A stretch of DNA of 64,000 bases, from the NCBI GenBank assembly GCA_000179315.1, contig ADZZ01000144.1, forward strand, positions 17,972-81,971. Reading direction: 5' to 3'. The position numbers and the translations under genes were made by a program. The first letter of the stretch is position 1; each line of letters begins with the position of its first letter. Shown piece after piece: positions 20,803 to 30,680 of the stretch. This stretch comes from a delta proteobacterium NaphS2 (GTDB taxonomy: Bacteria > Desulfobacterota > DSM-4660 > Desulfatiglandales > Desulfatiglandaceae). A model generated the notes under the pieces. That model was not told where the DNA came from and did not search any database. It was given only the letters and a program-made list of their open reading frames with translations.

Positions 20803-23439
20803 ATGTTGGCAGCACAAATCACTGGCGATAAGAATAACCCCAAAAATCCTGCATCGAAAGCTCTCGCCGATTCCAAACGTGCCCTGAGCGCGGAATTTGA
20901 AAATGGGCAATCACGCCATTCCTTTTCGGAAGCATACGCTGAAATAATAGACCAGTATTTTAGACAAAGTCATCAGAACAGCGAAATTGGACGTTTATTG
21001 TTTAAGAAGCGCAAAGGTTTTGCGGTGTTGGCTGTTGGAGGGTATGGCAGAAAAGAGCTCGACTTTCATTCTGACATCGACATTCTTATCCTGTTCAGCT
21101 CAAAAATTCCCTCCAGCGCAAAAAAGCTGGTGGAGGAGTTTCTATACCCCTTATGGGACTTGGGGCTCGATCTGGGCTACGGCGTACGTACCGTCAAAGA
21201 TTGTCTTACCTTGTCCAGGAATGATTTTGAAGTCTTGACTTCCTTGATGGATGCGCGATTCATATGTGGGGATTCCCCCATGTACCTTTCCCTCATGGAG
21301 ACGCTTCACAATAAAATAGCCCAAAAAAAGGCAGTTGAGATATCGCGGTGGCTGGAGGAATCCCACAAAATCCGCATGGAAACCTTTGGAGACGCAAGCC
21401 ATCTTCTAGAGCCGAACCTCAAAGAGGGAATAGGGGGCCTGCGGGACTATCACCAGGTTTTATGGCACGCAAAAGCGCTTTTTGAACTGAGGGTCCCCAG
21501 GGACCTGGAGTATCATGGAAAACTCTCCCACAAGGAGTACGGAAATCTCAGGAAAAACCTCAAATTCCTCTGGGCGGTTCGAAACAGGCTGCATCAACTG
21601 GCCGGAAGAAAAAACGATCGGCTCTGTTTTGAATACCAGGAAGATATTGCGCAATGGTTTGGATACAAAGATAAAGGAAGTTTTCTGGCCGTAGAACAGT
21701 TCATGGGGAAACTCCATCGGGTCATGATGTCCATCAAAAACATGAACCGGGCCTTCGCTAAGGCCCACCTCCCGATCCAGGGCGGTTTTACGAAGAAGGA
21801 CCAATATGTCACGCCCATTCGAGAGGGTCTTGTCATTCAGAACGGTGAAATCCGCTTTGAATCAGCCACGGCCATTTTATCCGATCCTTTTTTGCTGATG
21901 GACGCATTTGGCCAGGTAGCGCAATCAGGCTGTGTCTTATCCTTGGAAACCGAGAGGCTGATTGGCGAGTTTCTATTCCTGGTGGATGACAAATTCAGGT
22001 CATCCAAACGGATGGGGGAATGCTTTCGGGAGGTTCTCAACAACCAAAGGGCTTTTGAAGTCCTTGACAAAATGTTTGAATTGGGCTTTCTGGAAGCATA
22101 TCTACCTGAATTTTCAGAGATCAGGGACCGTGTACAGTTCGATACGTACCATATTTTTCCGGTGGGACGGCACTCTTTGGAAACCTTAAAACAACTGAAA
22201 AAGCTGGGTGGGGGAAAAGACATTTTGCTGGTGGACATTTTCAGCGATCTGCCTGACCCGGAACCGCTCTTCCTGGCAGGGCTCCTGCACGACATCGGAA
22301 AGAGGGGCAAAAACCATGCACAGAAAGGCGCTGAAATTGCTGAAACCATATTGAAGCGACTCAATTATCCTGAAACTGAAACGGAACAGGCAGTCTTTCT
22401 CATCAGACATCATGTACTTCTGGTGGAAACCGCCACCAGAAGGGATCTGGCTGATGAAAAAGTGATTGTCCAGTGTGCACGCACCATCGGGGACATTGAC
22501 AAACTGAAAATGCTCTATGTTCTGGCTTGGGCGGATGCTCGCGCCACCGGTCCCCGCGCCTGGAACACCTGGATGGCAAACCTGATTCAAGAGCTCTTTT
22601 TCAAAATCCTGAACATTTTCCTGGGAGAAGAACTGGCGACCCGGGATGCCTCGGAAAGGGTTCAGGATACACTTTTGAAGGTCCGTAAAGCTTTCCCGGA
22701 TTTGACGGATGAAGCGTGTGATAAGCTGTTTTCAGCCATGTCTCCCCGGTATCTGCTAAACGTTGCATCTAAGGACATCATTCACCATGTCCACATGCTG
22801 AAAACCTTGCAGGAACAACAGAAAGATGAAGAAGCCCAACAAATCGCAGTGGAAATCAAGGAAAATGAGATGGAAAGCTGTGTGGACATTACTTTCATGT
22901 CCAAAGACCGGCCGGGCATTTTTTCCCGGATGGCCGGTGTGCTGGCCATCAACCGGATAAACGTGGTGGCTGCCAATATATACACCTGGGGGGACGGTAC
23001 AGTGGTTGATATTTTTAAGGCAACCCCGCATGCCGACCGCCACCACGCGCTTGAAGTATGGAAAAAGGTACAGAAAGACGCGGAAGATGTCTTTCGAGGA
23101 AACCTGTCCCTGGAGGATCGACTCAAAGAAAAAGCGAAGCCATCTATTTTGGACTCAGAATACAAACCTTCCCATGCACCCAAAATTCTCGTGAATAACC
23201 GCGCTTCTGATTTCTTTACACTTATCGAAGTGTTTGCCGATAATCGCGTCGGACTCCTTTATGACATCACACGAACACTTTTTGAACTGGGTCTGGATAT
23301 ACGAATCGCCAAAATTGCGACTAAAGCGGATCAGGTTGCCGACGTTTTTTATGTGCGGGATCTCGAAGGACAGAAGGTGGAGGACGAAAAAGAAACGGCT
23401 CGAATTGTTGAAACCTTAAACAAAAAACTCGGGGGCTGA
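20803..23439 (+). CDS. glnD: PII uridylyltransferase / uridylyl-removing enzyme (copy 2)
   Basis: 878 aa, full length, with the same domain order as the first copy: nucleotidyltransferase (GGYGRKE at 79-85, HSDIDI at 89-94), a helical linker, the HD domain (LLHDIGKR, His496-Asp497) and two C-terminal ACT domains. All catalytic residues that I can see are kept, so both copies could be active. It has a clean AAGGAG site and its own sigma-54 promoter. It is transcribed alone, divergent from glmS. It could modify a second PII elsewhere, or replace copy 1 during nitrogen limitation. Confidence 0.92.
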   Translation: MLAAQITGDKNNPKNPASKALADSKRALSAEFENGQSRHSFSEAYAEIIDQYFRQSHQNSEIGRLLFKKRKGFAVLAVGGYGRKELDFHSDIDILILFSSKIPSSAKKLVEEFLYPLWDLGLDLGYGVRTVKDCLTLSRNDFEVLTSLMDARFICGDSPMYLSLMETLHNKIAQKKAVEISRWLEESHKIRMETFGDASHLLEPNLKEGIGGLRDYHQVLWHAKALFELRVPRDLEYHGKLSHKEYGNLRKNLKFLWAVRNRLHQLAGRKNDRLCFEYQEDIAQWFGYKDKGSFLAVEQFMGKLHRVMMSIKNMNRAFAKAHLPIQGGFTKKDQYVTPIREGLVIQNGEIRFESATAILSDPFLLMDAFGQVAQSGCVLSLETERLIGEFLFLVDDKFRSSKRMGECFREVLNNQRAFEVLDKMFELGFLEAYLPEFSEIRDRVQFDTYHIFPVGRHSLETLKQLKKLGGGKDILLVDIFSDLPDPEPLFLAGLLHDIGKRGKNHAQKGAEIAETILKRLNYPETETEQAVFLIRHHVLLVETATRRDLADEKVIVQCARTIGDIDKLKMLYVLAWADARATGPRAWNTWMANLIQELFFKILNIFLGEELATRDASERVQDTLLKVRKAFPDLTDEACDKLFSAMSPRYLLNVASKDIIHHVHMLKTLQEQQKDEEAQQIAVEIKENEMESCVDITFMSKDRPGIFSRMAGVLAINRINVVAANIYTWGDGTVVDIFKATPHADRHHALEVWKKVQKDAEDVFRGNLSLEDRLKEKAKPSILDSEYKPSHAPKILVNNRASDFFTLIEVFADNRVGLLYDITRTLFELGLDIRIAKIATKADQVADVFYVRDLEGQKVEDEKETARIVETLNKKLGG

Positions 23440-23499
23440 TTTCTGGTTCTCCCATACATCTACATAAATTATATGGCGGAATCGGTTGGCGTGGAAGGT

Positions 23500-24360
23500 T
23501 CACTCGATTTCCCGCACCAGTCTGAACCCGGTGGTTTGATACCGGTTGGCGTAGTGACTGAAGTTTCGGTTGGCGCAGCGGCAGCGGATGCCGATGCCGT
23601 ACCAGCTGCCACCCCTTCGGACTTTGTCGGTTCCTGTTTCCAGAGAAGGGGTTTCGCCCTGGGATTGCGATTTTACGGCAACATCCGGTTTATAGGGATG
23701 GTACCAGTCTTCAGTCCACTCCCAGACATTCCCATTCATGTCATAAAGCCCCAAGGCATTGGGGGCATAGCTTTTCACGGGCGCTGGTTGGTCCGTGGGC
23801 AACCCCATTGATTTAACGGTATCGACACACCTGGGGTTCTTCAGCGTGTTGGTGTTGTTGGCATACATGGCACTGTTGCAGGTGATGTCATTTCCAATGC
23901 CATAGGCGGTGTTATTGCCGGCCCTGCACGCATATTCCCATTCCGCCTCGGTGGGAAGCCGATAAACGCCCTCGTCGCGGGCGTTCAATTTCTCAATGAA
24001 CTTAATGCAGTCCTGCCACGAAACCCTGACCACCGGCATATCCGGCGAACCTTTCTTGCCGCCAAAAAAGGGTTTTCCCATGATGTCACGCCATTGTTTG
24101 ACGGTCACTTCGGTGGTTTGCATATAAAAAGGTTTGGTGATCTTTGCCGTGTGGATCACTTCATTCCGGTTCCGTCCGGGCTCATCCGTGGGACTGCCCA
24201 TGGTAAAAGTTCCGGCCGGTATCAGCACAAATTCCATGCCCAGAGAATTGGTGAAGGTTTTTTCCAGCGCCCCACTTCCGGAGGGCAAAAAGAGGCCTGA
24301 CACAAAGACCATTAAAAGCAACAGGGCTGATTTTCCACCAGATCTAAGCGTATTAAACAC
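23500..24360 (-). CDS. SUMF1/FGE-like secreted protein
   Basis: 286 aa from a GTG start with an AGGAGG site. An N-terminal signal peptide (about residues 10-31, ALLLLMVFVSGLFLP) is followed by a formylglycine-generating-enzyme-like fold: NSLGMEFVLIPAGTFTMGS, TTEVTVKQW, YRLPTEAEWEYACRAG, GLYDMNGNVWEWTEDWY and a C-terminal RGGSW...FRLV. The family includes true formylglycine-generating enzymes, but most short bacterial members are binding or unknown proteins. No sulfatase is nearby, so I do not assign FGE activity. A terminator separates it from the amidoligase operon upstream. Confidence 0.85.
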   Translation of the reverse strand: MFNTLRSGGKSALLLLMVFVSGLFLPSGSGALEKTFTNSLGMEFVLIPAGTFTMGSPTDEPGRNRNEVIHTAKITKPFYMQTTEVTVKQWRDIMGKPFFGGKKGSPDMPVVRVSWQDCIKFIEKLNARDEGVYRLPTEAEWEYACRAGNNTAYGIGNDITCNSAMYANNTNTLKNPRCVDTVKSMGLPTDQPAPVKSYAPNALGLYDMNGNVWEWTEDWYHPYKPDVAVKSQSQGETPSLETGTDKVRRGGSWYGIGIRCRCANRNFSHYANRYQTTGFRLVREIE

Positions 24361-24436
24361 AATGACCCTCCTGGCATGCGGATAGGTTATTTTGAATTTC
24401 CTTTTTTTAGAATATCAAAAAACCGGTGGGAGTGAA

Positions 24437-24463
24437 AGAAAAAAACCCCAATAAGGGCTTTTC
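24437..24463 (-). terminator. Intrinsic terminator of the amidoligase/peptide-transport operon
   Basis: On the minus strand AAAAGCCC, a TTATT loop and GGGG followed by a run of seven T form a short hairpin plus T-tract, starting 8 bases after the N-formylglutamate amidohydrolase stop codon. Confidence 0.65.
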
Positions 24464-24470
24464 GATGCAC

Positions 24471-25241
24471 TCAGAGAGCCTTGCCGATCTTTTTGAGACA
24501 TGCAAAAATTTCTGCTTTGACCTTTTCCGCTTTTCCGGGAACAAGGTTTTCCGTCACGGGGTCCACGTAGAGATCCTGATTGATCTCAATTTGAAGCGCC
24601 ATCTTGCCTTTGGCTGCCAGTCCCGGTCCGTAATGGGCGACAATAAATCCGCCCGCATAGGGAAAATTGATGGACACGGAAAAGCCGGCCCCCTCGAAAA
24701 CCTGCCGTACAAAACACATAAACGCCGGTGTGCAGGTAAGCTCTCCCCTGGCAGGGTCCTTTTTTCCGTCGGGTCGACCATTGTTGCCCAGCGTAATATT
24801 ATATCTTCTCTTACCCGCGTCGGGGGCTTCGGCCGGGCCCGTCCCCTGGAGAGAATGACAATCCAGAAGTCCTTTGATGTGGGCCGTTTCGACGGCACTT
24901 GCCAGTTGCCGGTGGTACGGTTCGTAGTAGGTTGAAAGGCGGCGAGTGATCTCTTCTTCATCCGGAAGGGCATCAGCTCGGTAAACCTGCCGTCCATGGT
25001 AATCCACCAGAGCGATGGGGCCTTTGGCATGTCGCTGGTCGGAAGGCCGGTTCAAGTCCACCACCAGTCTGCTCCATTGCGCGCACAAAACTTTGAAAGC
25101 GGGCAACCCGCCGAAGATCTCCCGGATGCCCAGATCGATGGCGTCAGCCGCTTCCATCGGGGTCAACCGAATGCCGGACCGAATCCGCGTTGGTATCCTT
25201 CCGGAGCAGTGGGGCAGAGAAATGACGAAGGGGAGTTTCAC
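24471..25241 (-). CDS. N-formylglutamate amidohydrolase family protein
   Basis: 256 aa. Family members hydrolyse N-formylglutamate or related N-acyl amides with a metal ion. It keeps the family start (FVISLPHCSGRIP), VVDLNRP, the YHRQL helix, the metal-site phrase LLDCHSLQG and the C-terminal ALQIEINQDLYVD. It starts with GTG, overlapping the stop of the ATP-grasp gene upstream (GTGA), so it is translationally coupled. It is the last gene of the ten-gene operon. No histidine-degradation genes are near, so the substrate is more likely a product or intermediate of the neighbouring ATP-grasp ligases than N-formylglutamate. That is an inference. Confidence 0.85.
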   Translation of the reverse strand: MKLPFVISLPHCSGRIPTRIRSGIRLTPMEAADAIDLGIREIFGGLPAFKVLCAQWSRLVVDLNRPSDQRHAKGPIALVDYHGRQVYRADALPDEEEITRRLSTYYEPYHRQLASAVETAHIKGLLDCHSLQGTGPAEAPDAGKRRYNITLGNNGRPDGKKDPARGELTCTPAFMCFVRQVFEGAGFSVSINFPYAGGFIVAHYGPGLAAKGKMALQIEINQDLYVDPVTENLVPGKAEKVKAEIFACLKKIGKAL

Positions 25242-26692
25242 GCAATACCCCCTTTCGCCGTTTTTTCACGGACCCAATTTACCGCCGATAGGGCCTGCGG
25301 GGAAAGCATGCCGTTCCGGTTCACCACCGGGTATGAAAAGAGAAGCCGGCAAAGTCTGTCGTGGGAATCCTGTCGGGTCGCTTCCCTGGCTTTTCCATAC
25401 ATGGGGCCATCCGTTAAAATGAACCGGTCTTCGTTTCCAATGTCCTGATAAGCCATTGTCTCCTTTAAAAAATGAAATCCTCTCTCCGAGGGGCTGTATT
25501 CGTAGAGTCCCGGCCTTACGATTGCACCCCGGGTTTTGGATGCCGGCGGACGAAACAAAAGGATGTGGCTACCCGTTACGGTTTCCGCGTAACGTTTGTT
25601 TATTGCATTTCGGTCCAGCCGGTAGGGAATTTCAAGAAATTCCAGCATGTGAAAAGCTTCCATGGGTATAATGCCTTCCTGCAAATGAAGCAGGGACAAC
25701 ATGGGGAGAGCGCCGGTCAGACGCGGGTTGATTTCAATGGGATAGACTTTCCCGCTCTTCCGTTGAACAATGAAATCAATACCCAGGATACCTTTGTATC
25801 CCAGGCTTCCGAGATGGTCACCGATTCGGCATGCCTGTTTGAAAGCGGATCTGCGAACCTGTTCAGTCCACTCTAAACCGCCCCAGGCATGGCCGCAAAA
25901 CACCCCGTTTTCAGCAAAACCTTCGCAATAGGGAAGATCGAGCAGTTGGCGCTGCAAAGCAGATACCAGTGTACCGTGGCGGGTCACGCATACCACGACG
26001 CTGGATGGAATCCCTTCCAGGAATTTGTGTACGGAAATGGATTCCAAATTCGTGTCTCGCCACCGATCTTCAGCCAGCCTGTCCCGAAGGTGTCGGTAAT
26101 CTCCCTCTGAATGTACAAAGAATGTGCCCCTGCCGCCACCGCGTTCAATTTCCGGAAGCTGAACCACGAAGGAAGGCCCCAGGACGTTTCGCCACGCTCC
26201 ATATTTCTTCAGATGAAGGGCCGTAATGGGGTGGATATCGCCGGGCGTCCGAGGGAGGTTCAGGTCAACCGCCATTTTTTTAAAAAACTTCCTTTTTATA
26301 AGGCGTTGCCGAAGCTGCGGCGGGTTGGCCAGAAGGCGCCACCCATTGGTCCGGGCAGCGGATCTTAAACCGGGATAATCCTGATACAAAAAAAAGTATT
26401 TTGCGTCCGGGATGCCGTCCAGAAAACATCTGGTTTGCGGATGGAGCAGAAGGTTTTCGGAATTTTCTACGGGGACGGGGGCCCCTTTTTGTGTTTCCTC
26501 TTCAAGACAAAAGATGTCCGCTTCCTGCCGCAACAGTGACAGGTCTTCCGTCCTGTGCAGGGCGATGATTCGGTAGCCGTCGAGAAAGGATGCCGGCAGG
26601 ATGCGGGAAAAGGCGGTCATTCCCGCACCGATAAATGTTCCGGGCACGGACCGGAACAATGCCCTTATCTGTCGAATATCGCGTATAAACAT
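25238..26692 (-). CDS. ATP-grasp domain ligase, unknown substrate
   Basis: 484 aa. An N-terminal Rossmann-like domain (to about residue 130) precedes an ATP-grasp fold with the nucleotide site around PSFVVQLPEIERGGGRGTFF and the metal-binding end GILGIDFIVQ...PIEINPRLTG. Family members join a carboxylate to an amine through an acyl-phosphate. The C-terminal 130 residues are not recognised. It is coupled to the following amidohydrolase gene and follows the peptide-transporter ATPase by 30 bases. No strong ribosome site precedes its ATG. Confidence 0.8.
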   Translation of the reverse strand: MFIRDIRQIRALFRSVPGTFIGAGMTAFSRILPASFLDGYRIIALHRTEDLSLLRQEADIFCLEEETQKGAPVPVENSENLLLHPQTRCFLDGIPDAKYFFLYQDYPGLRSAARTNGWRLLANPPQLRQRLIKRKFFKKMAVDLNLPRTPGDIHPITALHLKKYGAWRNVLGPSFVVQLPEIERGGGRGTFFVHSEGDYRHLRDRLAEDRWRDTNLESISVHKFLEGIPSSVVVCVTRHGTLVSALQRQLLDLPYCEGFAENGVFCGHAWGGLEWTEQVRRSAFKQACRIGDHLGSLGYKGILGIDFIVQRKSGKVYPIEINPRLTGALPMLSLLHLQEGIIPMEAFHMLEFLEIPYRLDRNAINKRYAETVTGSHILLFRPPASKTRGAIVRPGLYEYSPSERGFHFLKETMAYQDIGNEDRFILTDGPMYGKAREATRQDSHDRLCRLLFSYPVVNRNGMLSPQALSAVNWVREKTAKGGIA

Positions 26693-26722
26693 TGATGATT
26701 CAGATAAAAGTGGGGTACTCCC

Positions 26723-27712
26723 TTAAAACTGGCTCAGAAAACAGGCAACCATGTGGTGATTCCCATTGTCCAGCAGTCCGGGCTTTTCCAGATTACACCT
26801 GTTCTCCAAGGCCAGGGCGCATCTTGAAAAGAAATTGCATCCCACCTCCTCAGCGACATCTCGTCTGTGTGCAAGCAGGGTACCATACCGCTTTCGGTTT
26901 CCGCTGTGACCGAATTTGGGGAGCGCATCAATAAGCGCTTTGGTGTAAGGATGTCTGGGATTTCGAATCACCTGATCGGACCGTCCCACCTCCATGAGGC
27001 GGCCCCGGTACATGACGGCGATTCGGTCGCAGAGATAGCGGCCCGCGGCAAGGCTGTGGGTGATGAAAAGCTGCGTGACATTCAGTTCGTTTCGCATCTT
27101 CAGGAGGATATTGAATATCTGGGCGGAAATCGAAGCATCCAGCATGGACGTGGGTTCGTCGGCAATGACAAACTCGGGCTCCAGTACCATGGCCCGGGCA
27201 ATGGCCACCCGCTGGCGCTGCCCGCCGCTGAGACGATGGGGATACCGGTAAATAAAATCATCGGGCGGAGACAATCCCACGGACTTGAGCGCCTGTCGTA
27301 CACGATCCTTTCTGTTGCCCGCATGTCCAATCCGATGAATGGCCAGAGGTTCTGATACGGTATCCAGGATCGACCGCTGAGGATTGAGAGATTGGTAAGG
27401 ATCCTGAAATATCATTTGGGCTTTACTGCGAAATTTCTTGAGTTTTTTTCCTTTCAACCCGGTAACAGGTTTCCCATCCATAAAGATTTCACCGGAATCC
27501 GTCTCTTCCAGGCTCACAATCAAACGACCGGCGGTGGTTTTGCCGCTGCCGCTTTCCCCCACCAACCCGAAAATTTCACCCTTGTTAATCTCAAGGGATA
27601 TGTGGTCAAGTGCTATCACATCTCTGCCCCGGCTGGCAAAAAGACCTGACTTGGTTCTGTAAATTTTGGTGACGTCCTTGATTTCGAGAATCGGGTTACC
27701 GTTATGATCCAT
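26723..27712 (-). CDS. Oligopeptide/dipeptide ABC transporter ATPase (OppF/DppF type)
   Basis: 329 aa from the ATG at 27712 (GAGGT site). The longer open frame to 27853 would overlap the preceding ATPase and is rejected. Walker A GLVGESGSGKTTAGR, Q-loop MIFQDPYQSLNP, signature LSGGQRQRVAIARA and Walker B FVIADEPTSMLD are all present, with the Opp-specific C-terminal Cys-rich stretch. It energises peptide import as a heterodimer with the next protein upstream. Confidence 0.93.
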   Translation of the reverse strand: MDHNGNPILEIKDVTKIYRTKSGLFASRGRDVIALDHISLEINKGEIFGLVGESGSGKTTAGRLIVSLEETDSGEIFMDGKPVTGLKGKKLKKFRSKAQMIFQDPYQSLNPQRSILDTVSEPLAIHRIGHAGNRKDRVRQALKSVGLSPPDDFIYRYPHRLSGGQRQRVAIARAMVLEPEFVIADEPTSMLDASISAQIFNILLKMRNELNVTQLFITHSLAAGRYLCDRIAVMYRGRLMEVGRSDQVIRNPRHPYTKALIDALPKFGHSGNRKRYGTLLAHRRDVAEEVGCNFFSRCALALENRCNLEKPGLLDNGNHHMVACFLSQF

Positions 27713-27747
27713 GCTGACCTCGGATGAAATCCATGATCTCTGTCTTG

Positions 27748-28698
27748 CTAACAGTGGCAACAAAGCGCTTTGTGTCCGGGTCCTATCCGGACCCATTCGG
27801 GCGCTTGTGAGCAGGTTAAAGACACCCCGGGACACCGCCCGCCGAACCGGCACCCCGAAGGCGGATGAATCAGATTCGGGGTTTCCCCGGGGATCGGTGT
27901 CAGATCGCTCTTTTCGCCGGTAATCGTGGGGAATGACGAGAGCAGTGCCTTGGTGTACGGGTGCACGGGTTCCTCAAAAACCGCCTCCCTGGGGCCGATT
28001 TCCACCATCTGTCCGGCATACATGACCGCAATATCCTGACACATATCCGCAACAATGGAAATATCGTGCGAAATGAAAATAACACCGATGTTAAACTCTT
28101 TTTGGAGTTTTTTTACCTCTTCCAGAATCTGATCCTGAACAATCACGTCCAGTGCCGTGGTGGGCTCGTCGGCAATGATCAGTTTTGGATGACAGGCCAG
28201 CGCCATGGCGATGATGGCCCGCTGTTTCATGCCGCCGCTGTATTGATGGGGATACCCCCTCAGGCGATCACGAGGGATTCCCACCAGATCAAAAAGCGCC
28301 TCCACCTGGCGCAAGGCAGCCTCCTTTTCCACTTCCGGATGATGCACCAAAATGGCTTCGGCAATCTGGTCCCCCACACGCTGCACCGGGTTCATGGCAT
28401 TCATGGCCGCCTGAAAAATCATGGCGATCCGGCGCCAGCGAGTCTTTCTTCTTTCCGCCTCCGTCATTTTCACCAGATCCTGTCCGTCAAAGAGAATTTG
28501 CCCCTGTCCGATGGAACCGTTGGGGGGCATCAATCCCATCAAGGCCATGCCGATAGTGGTTTTCCCGCATCCCGATTCGCCGACAAAACCCAAAGAACGG
28601 CCTTCTTCCAAGGTAAAGGAAACATTCTCCACGGCTTTGAGATACCCTTGTTTGGTGCGATACCCGATGCTCAAATTCTTAACTTCCAGTAGGGCCAT
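27748..28698 (-). CDS. Oligopeptide/dipeptide ABC transporter ATPase (OppD/DppD type)
   Basis: 316 aa. Walker A GFVGESGCGKTTIGM, Q-loop MIFQAAMNAMNPV, signature YSGGMKQRAIIAMA and Walker B LIIADEPTTALD are intact. The C terminus CRFGGRCP is the Opp/Dpp-type cysteine region that can hold an Fe-S cluster in homologs. Its ATG directly follows the permease stop codon (TAAATG). Confidence 0.93.
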   Translation of the reverse strand: MALLEVKNLSIGYRTKQGYLKAVENVSFTLEEGRSLGFVGESGCGKTTIGMALMGLMPPNGSIGQGQILFDGQDLVKMTEAERRKTRWRRIAMIFQAAMNAMNPVQRVGDQIAEAILVHHPEVEKEAALRQVEALFDLVGIPRDRLRGYPHQYSGGMKQRAIIAMALACHPKLIIADEPTTALDVIVQDQILEEVKKLQKEFNIGVIFISHDISIVADMCQDIAVMYAGQMVEIGPREAVFEEPVHPYTKALLSSFPTITGEKSDLTPIPGETPNLIHPPSGCRFGGRCPGVSLTCSQAPEWVRIGPGHKALCCHC

Positions 28699-29631
28699 TT
28701 AATCTGCCTGGTCCTCCTTTCTCAGTCTCGGGTCCAGCACTTCGTCCATGGCCCGGCCCAACATGTAAAAGGACAGCGTGATGAGTGAAATACAAATTCC
28801 CGGCGGAAGGAGCCAGTAAGGTGCCTTGAACATATACCCGGTCTTCCAGACCCATTGCAGCATCATGCCCCAGCTGACGGTTCCCGGATCACCGAACCCC
28901 AGAAAAGCAAGGGATGCTTCAATAATGATGGCGGATGTCACACGAAAGGTCATGAACAGGAATGCCAGAGGCAGTACATTGGGCATGATATGCCGGAAGA
29001 TGATTCGAAGGTGGCCTGCCCCGGCCATCTGGGCGGCCTCGATAAAGGGGCGGTGTTTGAGGGAAAGGGTTTGCCCCCGAATCATTCGGGAGACGCCCGG
29101 CCACCGAAACAGCGCAATGATGAGCACAATGGTCCAGATGTTGAGCTGACCGAATACGGAAGATATAATCAGAACGAACAACAAGGTCGGCATCACCATG
29201 ATCATGTCGGCCATTCTCATGAGGACGGTATCCATGAATTTCCCCATATATCCGGCGGTCATGCCGATGGCCGTACCCAACACCACACTCATGACGGCAG
29301 CTGAAACACCCACCATAAAGGCCACGCGCGCCCCTGCCAGCAGCTGGCTAAAAATATCCCGTCCCATGAAATCCGTTCCCAGCCAGTGCTGCCAACTGGG
29401 CGGCGTGCAGCTGGTGATTTTCGGATCCACACCGGTCATGGGGTTATACATGGGATTGATCATGGGGGGAATGTAGCTGCAGATGGCCATGAGCGCAAAC
29501 ATGATCAGAAGGGTCAACCCGATGCGACCCAGAAGACTTTGTTTGAATATGCCCCACCCGTCCAGGAAAGAATTGAGCCATGGATATTGTTCACGTATGT
29601 TGTTTTCCCTGCGTGAAGGGTCTGCAGTCAT
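28699..29631 (-). CDS. Peptide ABC transporter permease (OppC/DppC type)
   Basis: 310 aa inner-membrane permease. A hydrophobic segment at about 36-58 is followed by the periplasmic loop (HWLGTDFMGRDIFSQLLAGAR) and five more membrane segments. The EAA loop that contacts the ATPases reads EAAQMAGAGHLRIIFRHIMPN. It lies 12 bases after the other permease. Confidence 0.93.
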   Translation of the reverse strand: MTADPSRRENNIREQYPWLNSFLDGWGIFKQSLLGRIGLTLLIMFALMAICSYIPPMINPMYNPMTGVDPKITSCTPPSWQHWLGTDFMGRDIFSQLLAGARVAFMVGVSAAVMSVVLGTAIGMTAGYMGKFMDTVLMRMADMIMVMPTLLFVLIISSVFGQLNIWTIVLIIALFRWPGVSRMIRGQTLSLKHRPFIEAAQMAGAGHLRIIFRHIMPNVLPLAFLFMTFRVTSAIIIEASLAFLGFGDPGTVSWGMMLQWVWKTGYMFKAPYWLLPPGICISLITLSFYMLGRAMDEVLDPRLRKEDQAD

Positions 29632-29643
29632 AAAGGTTCCCGT

Positions 29644-30621
29644 TCAGTATCGAATTCTTGGATCGAGGTAGGCGTACAGGACATCCACCACGAGATTGGA
29701 AAGCAAAACCACAATGGCGATCAACAGAAAAGATGCCTGCGCCAGAGGGTAATCGTTTTGACTGACCGAAAAGACCAGTTCCCGGCCGATGCCGGGCCAG
29801 GTGAAAACCGTCTCCGTAAGCGCCCCGCCATTTATGGAAAAAGCCAGGCTCAATCCGACGCTGGTAACCACCGGAAGCGCCGCGTTGGGGGCGGCATGCT
29901 TGTTCCGAATCATCTTCTCATCAAGTCCCTTGGCGCGTGCCGTCAAAATATAATCCTCCTTGAGGGTTTCCAGCATGCTGCTTCTCATGATCAGCAGATA
30001 GGCGCCGAAATGGATCAGAAACAGGGTCGAGAGCGGCAACACCATATGGTAGAGCACATCCAATGCTTTGATGACGAAACCGTTATCCGGGTCCAGCCAT
30101 ACCTCGTCCGAGATCATCCCGTTTATGGGAAACCAACCGAATTTATAGGCAAAAATCCATATCATAATGAGCGCGAGCCAGGGAAGGAAAAGTGTATGGG
30201 TAACCAGTGCCCCCACGGTCATGATACCGTCGGTCTTTTTCCCCTTATACCAGGAAGCAATTTTGCCCAAGAAAACCCCCACCAGCGCAGATAGAATAAT
30301 CCCGGTGGTGAATAATAAAATGGTATTGGGCAAACGGTCCCAAATGATGTTTACCACGGGCTCACCGTAGTGAAACGAGTACCCGAAGTGGCCCGTGAAA
30401 AAATTCTTCAGATAGATGATGTATTGTACGCCTAAAGGTTTATCCAGCCCCAGTTGTACAATCAGGCGTTGCGCATCCTCCGGTGTCATGTCCGGGTCCA
30501 CCATTCGCGAAATCGGATCCCCCGGGGCCAGGCGGAACATGAGAAACAGGACCGTCAGGATCACAAAGAAGATAATGGTGATCTGAATCAGCCTGCGTGT
30601 GATGTATTTTCTGAGTTCCAT
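29644..30621 (-). CDS. Peptide ABC transporter permease (OppB/DppB type)
   Basis: 325 aa. The N-terminal helix (YITRRLIQITIIFFVI) and the phrase MFRLAPGDPI are typical of DppB. The EAA-like loop is YILTARAKGLDEKMIRNKHA, and it ends in DVLYAYLDPRIRY as DppB proteins do. It pairs with the OppC-type permease downstream. Confidence 0.93.
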   Translation of the reverse strand: MELRKYITRRLIQITIIFFVILTVLFLMFRLAPGDPISRMVDPDMTPEDAQRLIVQLGLDKPLGVQYIIYLKNFFTGHFGYSFHYGEPVVNIIWDRLPNTILLFTTGIILSALVGVFLGKIASWYKGKKTDGIMTVGALVTHTLFLPWLALIMIWIFAYKFGWFPINGMISDEVWLDPDNGFVIKALDVLYHMVLPLSTLFLIHFGAYLLIMRSSMLETLKEDYILTARAKGLDEKMIRNKHAAPNAALPVVTSVGLSLAFSINGGALTETVFTWPGIGRELVFSVSQNDYPLAQASFLLIAIVVLLSNLVVDVLYAYLDPRIRY

Positions 30622-30680
30622 GTTTTGATTGCGGGCTGCGGAGCTCTCCAGATGCCCGGTTCACCCCGCATTCCCCAATT

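Noticed and set aside
23500..24360. SUMF1-like protein as a true formylglycine-generating enzyme
   Set aside because: No sulfatase in the window, and the short secreted form is common among proteins without that activity.
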